Source: Pedobacter planticolens (GTDB lineage Bacteria; Bacteroidota; Bacteroidia; Sphingobacteriales; Sphingobacteriaceae). Taken from it: a DNA stretch of 64,000 nt. The stretch's first letter is position 1. Every line of letters starts with the position of its first letter. The notes beneath the pieces were generated by a model. The model worked only from the letters and a program-made list of their open reading frames with translations, had not been told where the DNA came from and did no database searches. The stretch is from assembly GCF_014172375.1 (NCBI RefSeq), contig NZ_WNXD01000002.1, positions 372,001-436,000 on the forward strand, given 5' to 3'. This document shows, in pieces, positions 48,609 through 57,920 of this stretch. The translations under genes and the position numbers were made by a program.

Positions 48609-49758
48609 ATCGTTTGCTTAGTGTTTCTGTGTACGAAAAATGCATCATTGTAAAAATAAATCCAGCTTCCTCAGCAACAGATAATGCATGATCAAGCACA
48701 TCTCCATGAACAGTTTTAACATATGATTCAGGTGCTTCCTTGGGGACTAGTTTCTCAAAGAAAGCTGGGTGTAGTTGAGTAATACCTTGCACCAAATCTG
48801 TGTAAAAATGCCTTGATGAATTTTTCCAGAACAATTTATCGTTTGGGGAACGACCATCGAAGCCCCATAAATTAATATTTTTTGACAGAGTACAGGCTAA
48901 TGGCAACAGCAATAAAGGTAACACATTTCCTAACAAAGGCAATAAATATCTTTGAGTTAGATCAAAATGTACTAATTCGGATTTTCCCTGAGGAACTGGA
49001 ATTAATCTATCTTTAAATTCCGGAAACTGTTTTAAGCAAAATGGGTAAAAGTATACTGGGAATACAAAATAAGTGTTTGTTAAACTTAAACAATGCCTTA
49101 AATCAGCTCTAAAACTCTCTGCAAACTTACTCATGCCAAAGTGATAAATTGCATCACCTGCAACAATATAATGTGGATCTATGTATTTAAATAACTCATA
49201 ATCTTTAACTATCGTATTACTAACTATGCGAATACCATCTGACCAATCAACTTCGTCTGCTTTTTCTAGTGATGGACCTGTACCTAAAATATATGCCTTT
49301 GAATATTCCTTTGATTGTTTAAGCTTCAATTCATTTAACTTTCTTTTACCATATTGAATACCTTCTTCACAGTCATTTTTATAAACTTTTGAAAGCAGGT
49401 AATGATATTCCCATCCATCAATATGATTTACTTCATAATCAAAATTAAATACCTCATTAATTTTTAATCGAGAAAAACCGACGTTAAAGCTCTTACTATC
49501 AACGATTCCAATTAAAGAATAATCAAGTTGTTGACTAGGTGATATTCTATTTAACACGTGAATATCAAGTTTATTATCGAAATATCTTAGGCGCTTTATA
49601 ATCTCATCTTCTTTGCCGCGAATTTCAGAAGAAGATATTAAAAAAACTCCCCTATTAGCCCCATTTTTGTCAAAAATCAAATTTCTCGTAAAGTCTACGA
49701 CTACTCTAGCAATTCTTTTTGCATTAAATTTAATTAACTCTAAATTAGATTTTTCCAT
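48595..49758 (-). CDS. DUF115/MptE-like protein, probable sugar transferase
   Basis: A 387-residue cytoplasmic protein. The recognisable motif is YILGTGPSLEKAD, the GxGPSL nucleotide-binding loop of DUF115/MptE-like proteins, followed by IVSNTIVKDYELF, IVAGDAIYHF and NLWGFDGRSP. Relatives modify flagellin with nonulosonates (Maf) or occur in surface glycan loci. The presence of a cytidylyltransferase gene 3 kb upstream agrees with transfer of a CMP-sugar, but this is inference. It overlaps neighbours by 14 bases on both sides, so it is firmly in the operon. Confidence 0.75.
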   Translation of the reverse strand: MEKSNLELIKFNAKRIARVVVDFTRNLIFDKNGANRGVFLISSSEIRGKEDEIIKRLRYFDNKLDIHVLNRISPSQQLDYSLIGIVDSKSFNVGFSRLKINEVFNFDYEVNHIDGWEYHYLLSKVYKNDCEEGIQYGKRKLNELKLKQSKEYSKAYILGTGPSLEKADEVDWSDGIRIVSNTIVKDYELFKYIDPHYIVAGDAIYHFGMSKFAESFRADLRHCLSLTNTYFVFPVYFYPFCLKQFPEFKDRLIPVPQGKSELVHFDLTQRYLLPLLGNVLPLLLLPLACTLSKNINLWGFDGRSPNDKLFWKNSSRHFYTDLVQGITQLHPAFFEKLVPKEAPESYVKTVHGDVLDHALSVAEEAGFIFTMMHFSYTETLSKRYAKN

Positions 49759-51214
49759 AATTCATTTTCGAACTTATTAAAATATAAAGGATCAAGATTA
49801 ATACTGCCAATGCAGAGGTAGATTTTTCAAACTGCCATGCATTAACTTGTAACGATTGGTACGAATACTTGGCAGCATACCATGCATAAAAACCTAAATA
49901 GCCGACTAACATACCAATTGGCACGGCGTATATTCCGATATATTGACTTAAGACTAGGGATGAGATAATGTATAAAATTCCAGAGACACCATCGGCAATA
50001 TGAGAAATAATATGATTAGTTGACATGTACACTTGGATATGCATCGCACCAAAACGATGAACAAAAAAAGCAATTCCCAATAACATCCATAACTTTTGGT
50101 TTACAAATGGAACTTGACTATGTATTAATGTCAATAACCAATTCGCTGAAAAACCTACAGTAATAAATCCAATGATGAAAACCATGTGACTTAAGAACAT
50201 TCCTCTTTTACATACGTGGATAAGTTCTTTTAAATTTTCCTTAACGCGAAGCATCGCTAATACCGGCAGTTTGCTATAAAAAGGAGCCATAGATACCTCT
50301 TTAATTTGATTAATAATTCGAAGTGCTAATAAATAGGATGCCACTTCATGTGCGTTCCCTATTTGTGCATAAATTAATCCTGTTAAATTAGTTAAGCCAA
50401 CGGACATAAAACCAGATATCCCGCTTCTCCAGGCAGGTTGCCATACTTTCTGGAAGATATGCTTATCAAATGGCAATTTTTTAGCTACATGTTTATAAAT
50501 GCCATCATCAACCGTTCTACACAAATAAATATCCCTAAGCAACACAACAATTACCCAAAATTGATTAACAATAACCAAATTAAGTAAGGTTGGTGCCAAA
50601 TAAAGCACTAATATACTAGTTAAAATAGCACCAATGGAAGTAAGTGTTTCAATACGTCTTACCAAGGCAATCTTATTTAGCCCTTCTAAAAAGTTAAGAT
50701 ATATCTTACTATAAAAACCAGCAACAGAAACAATAAGGACAAGCCACCAACCCCACCAAGCTTCAGTAATATTCGACGCATCTGTTATTGGATGATACAT
50801 GGACCAGGTACCAAATATGGCCATTAATATAAAAACAATTAGTGTTAACCATAAGTACATACTTTTCATTGTTGAAACGATCTGGTTTAACAATAACTTA
50901 TTCGGCCCCTCATTATGGTCTGACAGTTTATTTACCTTATCCGTTTTAAAAATTTCAATATCTTTTGCACCACCAAAAGCATAAGATATAATTCTAGAAA
51001 AAGTCTGTCTAAATCCAAAATCGGCAATGCTCTGTAAGGAGATAATGGTAGAAAACAAATACCAAAGGACAATGTCTCCAGAAGAAAATCTATTTAAAAC
51101 TAAAGGTAAAATACCAAACAATGCCAATGCCTTGGTAGAATAACTCAACCATGTCATCAAAGTTGGTGAATTCCAAATTCGGTCTATGTTTTTATATGAT
51201 GCGAGCTTACTCAA
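49745..51214 (-). CDS. wzx: Wzx-type polysaccharide flippase
   Basis: A 489-residue membrane protein with about 12-14 helices of the MOP superfamily, expected to flip the lipid-linked repeat unit. Its N-terminal third has a large hydrophilic insert (TDKVNKLSDHNEGPNKLLLN) between helices, probably cytoplasmic. The start is TTG at 51214, overlapping the SDR stop by 8 bases; an ATG at 51157 is the alternative. A second flippase lies at 60944. Confidence 0.87.
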   Translation of the reverse strand: MSKLASYKNIDRIWNSPTLMTWLSYSTKALALFGILPLVLNRFSSGDIVLWYLFSTIISLQSIADFGFRQTFSRIISYAFGGAKDIEIFKTDKVNKLSDHNEGPNKLLLNQIVSTMKSMYLWLTLIVFILMAIFGTWSMYHPITDASNITEAWWGWWLVLIVSVAGFYSKIYLNFLEGLNKIALVRRIETLTSIGAILTSILVLYLAPTLLNLVIVNQFWVIVVLLRDIYLCRTVDDGIYKHVAKKLPFDKHIFQKVWQPAWRSGISGFMSVGLTNLTGLIYAQIGNAHEVASYLLALRIINQIKEVSMAPFYSKLPVLAMLRVKENLKELIHVCKRGMFLSHMVFIIGFITVGFSANWLLTLIHSQVPFVNQKLWMLLGIAFFVHRFGAMHIQVYMSTNHIISHIADGVSGILYIISSLVLSQYIGIYAVPIGMLVGYLGFYAWYAAKYSYQSLQVNAWQFEKSTSALAVLILILYILISSKMNYGKI

Positions 51215-51947
51215 GATCTTTTAATACATTACTAATACCACCATCAATATTCAAATTTGCCCCATTGATAAAGCCTAATTTATCTTCAGCTAATAACAAA
51301 GCCAATTGCGATACTTCTTGTGGTTTACCTATTCGCTGGCTAGGGTGTAACTCATTTAACAATTGAACTTTTGCTTCATCGTTATTAAACCCGTCCCTTA
51401 GCATTTGAGTATCTATTGCCGCAGGGCTAATGGCATTCACTCTTACCCTACCTTGCAAATCTACAGACATGGCTTTGGTAAGCCCCACCAATGCACTTTT
51501 AGAGCTAGCATAAGCCACAAATCTCTTTTTAGTTAATTGATGGTGAATGCTAGCAATATTAATAATTGAACCTAATGATTTTTCGAGCCTAGAAAGAAAA
51601 AACTGACTTAACATTAATGGGCCTGTTAAATTTACATTTAAAGTTTGGTTCCAATCTTCTAGTCTAAGTTCATCTACACTGGCTAATAGTTGTACCGCAG
51701 CATTGTTAATGAGTAAAAATAATTCAGGAATTTCTTGCTCAAAAATGGCTTCCATTTCCTTTTTATAAACAGGGTCTGAACAATACTGATGAAGGTCAAA
51801 TCTATAAAATTGATCACAATTTGGTGTTGGCGCAGTTCTAATGTCCAAGCCTATCACTTTATACTTATTTTCTTTAAATGTTTTAGCCAACTGACTACCT
51901 ATTCCACCTAATACCCCCGTAATTAATACCGTTTTCATGTTTGCCAT
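51207..51947 (-). CDS. Short-chain dehydrogenase/reductase
   Basis: A 246-residue classical SDR: TGVLGGIGSQL nucleotide loop, NNAAVQ, catalytic Ser in INIASIHH and YASSK with Tyr and Lys. Redox of a hydroxyl or keto group on a sugar or sugar acid is likely. Third gene of a cassette with a 2-hydroxyacid dehydrogenase (2 bases upstream) and a cytidylyltransferase. Confidence 0.92.
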   Translation of the reverse strand: MANMKTVLITGVLGGIGSQLAKTFKENKYKVIGLDIRTAPTPNCDQFYRFDLHQYCSDPVYKKEMEAIFEQEIPELFLLINNAAVQLLASVDELRLEDWNQTLNVNLTGPLMLSQFFLSRLEKSLGSIINIASIHHQLTKKRFVAYASSKSALVGLTKAMSVDLQGRVRVNAISPAAIDTQMLRDGFNNDEAKVQLLNELHPSQRIGKPQEVSQLALLLAEDKLGFINGANLNIDGGISNVLKDLE

Positions 51948-51949
51948 TT

Positions 51950-52885
51950 TTAATTAATCCCTAAAAAACCAAAAAGTAGACTGATGGCTTTATGGCTTGC
52001 CCTAATCACTGCTTCTTTTGTATTTGAACCATTATGAGTACCAAAAATGCATTGTTCAAAAGTCCGTAATTCACTATCGGCTGGCAAAGGTTCTATTTCA
52101 AAAACATCTAAACCAGCACCACTTACTTTTCCAGATTTTAAGGCAGCCACTAATGCCGTTTCATCTATTAAAGCTCCTCTAGAAACATTTATCAGTTTAA
52201 CTCCATTTTTCATCAAACCAATGCTTGTTTCATTAATTAAGTGATAACTAGATGGTGTAAGTGCACAGGTAATAATCACAAAATCTGCATCAGCTAAAGC
52301 CTCCGGAAATTTAAGAATTTGATTAACTCCTGCTTCGGTTGCGCTTAATTTGGTAAATGGATCATAGGCATTTATATTCACCTCAAAACCTTTCAATCGT
52401 CGGGCTACACCCAATCCTATATCTCCAAGGCCAACAAGAGCTACTGTTTTACCAGTAATAGACATACCCGGAGGTTTTATCCAATTCCCTTTGCGCACTT
52501 CTCTATCAACTAAATAGCTTTCTCTAGCTAAACCTGTAAAATATGCAATAGCCATATCGGCTACTTCATTGCCAAACATTCTAGGTGTGTTTTCTATCGG
52601 AATACCTAATTTTTCACAAGCTTTAAAGTCTACATTATCTACCCCAACTCCCCATTTTACAGCAGCTTTAAGTTTACCGTTTTTACCAGCCGTAAAAACA
52701 CGTTCTGTTGCTGGGTCATCTCCAATAATCCAAGCATCTACTTCTGGTACAATAGCAATTAATTCTTCTTCGGTTAGTACTTGAACTACGTTTGGCGTAA
52801 TCAATTCTATTCCTTTTTCTTCAAACAAGTGTCTAAGTTGATCAATTGCTCTGAGCATTGGTGGGCATGTAATCAGTACTTTCAT
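51950..52885 (-). CDS. D-isomer-specific 2-hydroxyacid dehydrogenase (SerA-like)
   Basis: A 311-residue NAD-dependent dehydrogenase: GLGDIGLGVARRL Rossmann loop, NVSRGALIDETAL with catalytic Arg context, then the Glu and His (FGTHNGSNT). Similar to phosphoglycerate dehydrogenase, but its position between a cytidylyltransferase (its ATG abuts that gene's stop) and an SDR points to a sugar acid substrate. Confidence 0.92.
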   Translation of the reverse strand: MKVLITCPPMLRAIDQLRHLFEEKGIELITPNVVQVLTEEELIAIVPEVDAWIIGDDPATERVFTAGKNGKLKAAVKWGVGVDNVDFKACEKLGIPIENTPRMFGNEVADMAIAYFTGLARESYLVDREVRKGNWIKPPGMSITGKTVALVGLGDIGLGVARRLKGFEVNINAYDPFTKLSATEAGVNQILKFPEALADADFVIITCALTPSSYHLINETSIGLMKNGVKLINVSRGALIDETALVAALKSGKVSGAGLDVFEIEPLPADSELRTFEQCIFGTHNGSNTKEAVIRASHKAISLLFGFLGIN

Positions 52886-53563
52886 TTACAGTTTATTCAG
52901 GTTTTTATATAATAATTCGGCCATAATAAAGTTTAATTCCACATCAATATCTTGGGCCTCTGCTTCAGGTATCTCATAAAGAAATGGCCTATCTCCAATT
53001 CGGTTATGCTTTTGTGCTAAAATCGCTTTAGTAAAAAGATAAAAACAAGAATTCTCTTCAAAAATTGGAGGGAGATCTTGCGTTCGTAATAAAATATTTG
53101 CATTATGATTGATCGGTCTGGCCAAGCTATCCCAAAATCTTACATGTTTTCTAGTTACAGAGAACAAGGAATCGTAAATTGGATAAAGTGATAGAAATTT
53201 CTCAATACCTGCACTTAGGGTATTAGCTGTTAAAATTGGATTAGTACTATGTGTTTGCAGGTAAAAATCTGACGGCACCTGATTAATCACATTTAGCAAT
53301 ACATCATTCATTGGGATACTGCCATCTTTTAAATGTTCAGGACGCTCTAATACCAATACAGTTGGGAATGCTTTTGCACATTGTTCCCTCACAATTGGGC
53401 TATCTGTATCTATTACTATTAAATCTATTTGCTTACAGGCTAATAAGGTTTCCACCACATGATGAAATAGGGGTTTTCCTGCAAAATCTCTATAATTTTT
53501 TCCAGGCACACGTTCACTAGAATGGCGCATGGGTACAATGGCTGTTAGTTTATTCTTTTTCAT
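52886..53563 (-). CDS. Acylneuraminate cytidylyltransferase family protein
   Basis: Activates a keto-deoxy sugar acid with CTP to a CMP-sugar. The 225-residue GT-A-like fold shows AIVPMRHSSERVPGKNYRDF with the conserved Arg/Lys nucleotide-binding pattern, and HSTNPILTANTL plus the C-terminal ending AQDIDVELNF (Asp metal ligands). No nonulosonate synthase (neuB) or Kdo synthase is in the window, so the acid comes from elsewhere or is unusual. Overlaps the GT2 gene upstream by 14 bases. Confidence 0.9.
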   Translation of the reverse strand: MKKNKLTAIVPMRHSSERVPGKNYRDFAGKPLFHHVVETLLACKQIDLIVIDTDSPIVREQCAKAFPTVLVLERPEHLKDGSIPMNDVLLNVINQVPSDFYLQTHSTNPILTANTLSAGIEKFLSLYPIYDSLFSVTRKHVRFWDSLARPINHNANILLRTQDLPPIFEENSCFYLFTKAILAQKHNRIGDRPFLYEIPEAEAQDIDVELNFIMAELLYKNLNKL

Positions 53564-54542
53564 ACGATGAATATTCCATCTCTGTATAATTAATTTTTTC
53601 TCCGAAACCTAAATGGCTTTCTGTTTCTCTTTTTTTGAAAAGTTTTCTTCTAAAATCATTCGGGTAATAAATGCGCATACGCAAAGTTTCATCTGGCTTT
53701 GCTTTAGTACTATATCCTAAATAAGTTCCCCAAAATTGCATGGTTCTAAACATGATAATAGAGGCAATTGAAACAAAGAACTTCCCATCGTGTATAGCAT
53801 GAATGGCATCAGACCAAATATTAGTGGTGGTTAATCTGATAAAACTCCAAAAAGAAAATTTCTCTTCTGGATAAATGTTTTTTAGTGCAATAGCTTCGCG
53901 TCTATATCTGTTTTTAATTCTTGATGGGGTTTCTTCATGCACATGTACAATAGGAGCATAAGCTTCATAAGCAATTACATAACCTTTAGTTTGTATTTTA
54001 GTAGCCCAATCTAAGTCTTCAAGCCCAGTAAGCTGCACATCATAAGGCTGTTGTAACCAAAGCTCTTTTCTAATCACTGCATTTGCGTTGTTACAAAAAG
54101 GAATAACCTGTTCGTAATTGGAAACTGCTGGAAACCATTTTTTAAACAATTGATGTTCAGAATATTTGGTCAATTCATTACCAACTTGTCTACCATAAAC
54201 CAAAGCTACTTTAGGTTGCTCGAAAGGGCTCAGCATTTTTTGTAACCAATCGGTATACAAAGGATACACATGGGCGCTAGCAAAAAGTAGAAACTCTCCA
54301 TTCGCTACTGCACAACCCACGTTAATTGCTTTACCAAAAGAAAAGTCTTCGGGTTTGATATGGACAATAATGGCGCCGTGGCTTTCGGCAATGGCAACTG
54401 TTTCATCAGTAGACCCCGAGTCTACTAAAATAACCTCTACAAAAGGAAAAAGTGTTTGTTTAGCAATACCTTGTAACAAACGACCAATGTGTTTCTCTTC
54501 ATTAAAAGAACGAATAATTAGACTACACTGAACCATTTTCAT
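53550..54542 (-). CDS. GT2 family glycosyltransferase
   Basis: A 330-residue GT-A enzyme: SLIIRSFNEEKHIGRLL, VDSGSTDETV, and GLEDLDWATK as the ED motif. The usual DxD is replaced by ASAHVYP, a variant seen in some rhamnosyltransferase-like GT2 proteins. The frame could begin at GTG 54548, but ATG 54542 (MKMVQCS) is preferred. It follows the Wzc gene after 31 bases. Confidence 0.9.
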   Translation of the reverse strand: MKMVQCSLIIRSFNEEKHIGRLLQGIAKQTLFPFVEVILVDSGSTDETVAIAESHGAIIVHIKPEDFSFGKAINVGCAVANGEFLLFASAHVYPLYTDWLQKMLSPFEQPKVALVYGRQVGNELTKYSEHQLFKKWFPAVSNYEQVIPFCNNANAVIRKELWLQQPYDVQLTGLEDLDWATKIQTKGYVIAYEAYAPIVHVHEETPSRIKNRYRREAIALKNIYPEEKFSFWSFIRLTTTNIWSDAIHAIHDGKFFVSIASIIMFRTMQFWGTYLGYSTKAKPDETLRMRIYYPNDFRRKLFKKRETESHLGFGEKINYTEMEYSSYEKE

Positions 54543-54573
54543 ACACACCTGGTATATTGATCATTATGAATAC

Positions 54574-56961
54574 TTAACCTTTTTTAAATAGTCGCTTCCA
54601 GAAATTCTTTTTCTTATTCTCATTTCCATATGCGCCATATCCATAGCCGTAACCATAACCATAACCGTAACCATAGCCGTAACCATAGCCGTAACCATAA
54701 GAATTAGAGGCTTGAATATCATTCACCACAATGCCCAATTTTTTCATTTTCTGATCTCTATGCAATTCCTCTACAATGTTTAATTGCGCTTTATAGGTGT
54801 ATTTCTGGCGTACCAAATACAAACAGATATCTGCATAAGGCTCAATTAATTGCGCATCGGTTACAATACCTACTGGAGGGGCATCTATAATAATATAATC
54901 AAACTGCGTCTTTAATTCTTCTATTAAAGCTTTAGTCCGCTCGTTTAATAACGTTTCTGCCGGATTAGGTGGGATGGGTCCCGAATTAATAATAAATAAA
55001 TTCTCATGGATACTCAAAGGTTTGATAATATCCTTAGCATCCATGTCTTTTTGAATAATGTAATTGGTAAACCCTTGCTTATTTGGCAAATCCAATTTAG
55101 CAGATAAACCAGGTTTACGTAAATCTAATTCCATTAACAAAACTTTTTTACCAGTAATGGCTAAGATATTCCCTAAGTTAATGGCCATAAACGATTTACC
55201 TTCTCCAGACATGCTGGATGTAAAAAGGATTACTTTATGATCTTCATTACCTATATAAAACGAGAGATTGGTACGCAAGGCTCTAAATTGCTCCGCAATA
55301 GCCGAACGAGAACTATTGGCAACTACTAAATTATCTTGTTCATCATTATGGCTAATTTCTCCTAATATGGGCACATTAGTCATTTTTAAAATATCATCCT
55401 TGTTATTAACCTTTACATTAAATACATCTAGCAAATAAATGATACCAATAGGGATACCGAACCCCATGATCAATCCTAGAAGAGCGACAATACTTCTTTT
55501 AGGGGTATACGGTTTGACTTCAGATTTCGGTGGGTCTATAGTTTTAGAATTAGCAATAGTGGAAGTTTTAGAAATAGCCGTTTCTTCACTCTTTTGCATC
55601 AAGAAAATATACAGTTCTTGTTTAATTTGTTGTTGACGAGCCAAATTCAAGTAACTACGCTCAATAGCAGGAACTTGTCTAACTTGCCCTTCTGCGCCTT
55701 TCAGTTGTGTATTCAGCTTATTACGTGTAATTTGCAAACTGTTTTTTGTAGAAATTAAATTGGCCAACATATCTTTACGCATGTTCGCAATTTGCTGATC
55801 CAGATTCAAAATCAAAGGATTAGTTTCAGTTAACCCTAATAATCGTCTATCTCGCTCTAACAATAGGGCGTTATAACGTTCCATTAAACCTGTAAAAACC
55901 AAATCTGCTGGCATTAAAGAACTTGGTAGCACTCGCTTACTTTCGTCTTTTAAGTAATCTTGCAAACTACTTAACATACTCAGCTGTATTTCTACTTTAG
56001 CCAAATCATTCATATAATCAGCCGAGTTTTGCACCAGCAATTTTGATTGCTCGCTCATATCTGCCAAATTATTTTTCTGTTTAAAGCCCTGTATGTTGCT
56101 TTCTAAATCTCCTAATTCGGTACCAATATAATTTAAACGATTTTTAATAAATTTAATCGTACTATCAGCAACTTCATTTTTATCTTTTAAGTTGGCCTCT
56201 ACATATTTTTGTATCAACTTATTTAAAATATCTTCGCCTTTTTTGGGGATTGGGTGGTTGATACTAAGATCAACAATAGTTACCAATTTATTAGTAACCC
56301 CTACCTCTAATTCCTCCATCAGGTCCACTACTTTCTGATCAACAGAAGAAATAGTAAAATTATATTCCTCATTCAAAAAAGGCACCTCATGTACATCGCT
56401 AATTGTAAATGTGCCTATTTTTGGCAAATTGATAACCTGATCAAAACTTGCTGTCTTTTGGTGATCCTCAAAACTAACAACGATTTTATTAGCATTTAAT
56501 ATCTTTACATTAAATTTAGCCAATTTAATGGTATCTGGAGAAGTTATTAAATTTACTTTAAACGGTGATTTATATAATTCCACATCTTTAACTCTACCCT
56601 TGTGATAATAGGTTATGTTTAAGTCCATATCTCGAACCACTTGCTCCATCAAGTATCGTGTTTTCAGAATTTCCGCTTCATTGTCTACAGTACTTTTAGA
56701 ACCCAAAAGCCCACCTAAATCACCTAGTAAATTACTCCCACCCAACATACCAGCACCTTTCTTTTCGTCATTCACCAAAACCCTTGCAGAGATTTTATAC
56801 ATCGGTGTTTTATAGCGGACATAGAGATAAGAAATTCCAAGACAGATAACTACAGAAAGTAGCAACCAAGGCCACTTCCCTATTAGTTTGGCAAACAATT
56901 GTTTAAAATTTACGCCTTCTTCCTCTTTCTCTGAGATAATATGATTGGGTATAGTATTCAT
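54574..56961 (-). CDS. wzc: Wzc-type polysaccharide co-polymerase and tyrosine kinase
   Basis: Controls chain length and export. The 795-residue protein has a Wzz domain with helices at about 33-50 and 487-507 around a long periplasmic coiled coil, and a fused BY-kinase domain: Walker A SSMSGEGKS (about 585), Walker A' LLMELDLRKPGL and Walker B IIIDAPPVGIVTDA. The tail carries 11 Tyr-Gly pairs (755-776) plus one more Tyr, the autophosphorylation cluster, then a basic end (KKKNFWKRLFKKG). The phosphatase opposing it is the PHP-type gene two positions upstream. Confidence 0.96.
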   Translation of the reverse strand: MNTIPNHIISEKEEEGVNFKQLFAKLIGKWPWLLLSVVICLGISYLYVRYKTPMYKISARVLVNDEKKGAGMLGGSNLLGDLGGLLGSKSTVDNEAEILKTRYLMEQVVRDMDLNITYYHKGRVKDVELYKSPFKVNLITSPDTIKLAKFNVKILNANKIVVSFEDHQKTASFDQVINLPKIGTFTISDVHEVPFLNEEYNFTISSVDQKVVDLMEELEVGVTNKLVTIVDLSINHPIPKKGEDILNKLIQKYVEANLKDKNEVADSTIKFIKNRLNYIGTELGDLESNIQGFKQKNNLADMSEQSKLLVQNSADYMNDLAKVEIQLSMLSSLQDYLKDESKRVLPSSLMPADLVFTGLMERYNALLLERDRRLLGLTETNPLILNLDQQIANMRKDMLANLISTKNSLQITRNKLNTQLKGAEGQVRQVPAIERSYLNLARQQQIKQELYIFLMQKSEETAISKTSTIANSKTIDPPKSEVKPYTPKRSIVALLGLIMGFGIPIGIIYLLDVFNVKVNNKDDILKMTNVPILGEISHNDEQDNLVVANSSRSAIAEQFRALRTNLSFYIGNEDHKVILFTSSMSGEGKSFMAINLGNILAITGKKVLLMELDLRKPGLSAKLDLPNKQGFTNYIIQKDMDAKDIIKPLSIHENLFIINSGPIPPNPAETLLNERTKALIEELKTQFDYIIIDAPPVGIVTDAQLIEPYADICLYLVRQKYTYKAQLNIVEELHRDQKMKKLGIVVNDIQASNSYGYGYGYGYGYGYGYGYGYGYGAYGNENKKKNFWKRLFKKG
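54634..54699. repeat. In-frame Tyr-Gly coding minisatellite in wzc
   Basis: 66 bases of TATGGTTACGGC-like 12-base units (22 codons, 11 Tyr-Gly pairs) with a few third-base changes. Gain or loss of 6- or 12-base units keeps the frame and changes the number of phosphorylatable Tyr. Confidence 0.9.
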
Positions 56962-56998
56962 TGATAATATGTACGGTAAATGTGGTAAAATAAAAGGA

Positions 56999-57802
56999 CT
57001 ATAGTCTGCTAAATAACACGACTAAAACAGACAAAGCAGAACCTATAATGGCATAAGTTTGTGTACGAGCAGCATTTAATGATGCGGCCTTACCCTTATT
57101 TGGTTCTATATAAATAACATCATTTTGTTTTAAATAAAAATAAGGGCTATTTAAAAATTCAGTAGAGTTTAAGTCGAACCTAATAAACTCTTTTTTACCT
57201 GCATGATCACGGATTAGAATTACATTCTCTCTTCTACCAAAAATAGTCAAATCGCCCGCCAACCCTAAAGCATCTAAAAAAGTTACTTTTTCGTTAGGCA
57301 TGGTATATACAGCAGGGCGATTAACTTCTCCTAAAACTGTTACTTTAAAGTTTGCAAAACGTACTTCGATACTTGGTTTATTATATAACGTTTCTGCTTT
57401 CTCTCTAATCAGCGCTTTTGCTTGATAGGTGGTCAACCCTGCTAGTTTTACTTTGCCTATGCCCACTATTTCAACTTCACCATTTTTGTCTACTAAAAAT
57501 CCCATAATTTGCTGTTGATTAGTATTCGCAGCTGAATTTGCACCTAAAGTTTGTAAACTACTAGCCTGATTAATAACTAAGGCACTTTGTGGGTCAATAC
57601 TAAAAATATTAATGGTAAGAATATCATCTGATTGTATAACAGGCTCAGTAAATTGAGCCATTTCTTTAATTTGAGATTGACCAGCTAAAGGGATATCCTG
57701 AAAATAAGTAACTTTCTTGGTGCTTGCGCAAGCAGAGAGCACTAAAACAAGGGCAAGTATGAGTAGATTTTTAAAAGTATAGGGAGTAAAATGTTGCTTC
57801 AT
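56999..57802 (-). CDS. wza: Wza-type polysaccharide export lipoprotein
   Basis: Outer membrane export channel of 267 residues from ATG at 57802. The lipobox is LSAC (MKQHFTPYTF then LVLSAC), followed by the polysaccharide export domain (DDILTINIFSIDPQS) and an SLBB domain (VTVLGEVNRPAVYTMPNEK, then VTFLDALGLAGD). It has a C-terminal helix (YAIIGSALSVLVVLF). The open frame continues upstream to 57961 into the phosphatase gene, but that extension has no family similarity and would bury the signal peptide. 38 bases before wzc. Confidence 0.93.
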   Translation of the reverse strand: MKQHFTPYTFKNLLILALVLVLSACASTKKVTYFQDIPLAGQSQIKEMAQFTEPVIQSDDILTINIFSIDPQSALVINQASSLQTLGANSAANTNQQQIMGFLVDKNGEVEIVGIGKVKLAGLTTYQAKALIREKAETLYNKPSIEVRFANFKVTVLGEVNRPAVYTMPNEKVTFLDALGLAGDLTIFGRRENVILIRDHAGKKEFIRFDLNSTEFLNSPYFYLKQNDVIYIEPNKGKAASLNAARTQTYAIIGSALSVLVVLFSRL

Positions 57803-57920
57803 AGTATAGGGATGTATAAAAGAATATGCCTGTAAAGATAATAAGTTTAATATAAAATTAAGGGCACTTATAGGGTATATGGCATAGTATACTGAGTTAA
57901 AGGTATTATTATTGTTGCTT

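Noticed and set aside
53550..54542. Inactive glycosyltransferase because DxD is missing
   Set aside because: The ASAHVYP variant is known in active-looking GT2 groups and other motifs are intact.
54634..54699. Possible CRISPR-like or satellite array
   Set aside because: The repeat is in frame and codes for the Tyr-rich tail expected in Wzc; there are no spacers.
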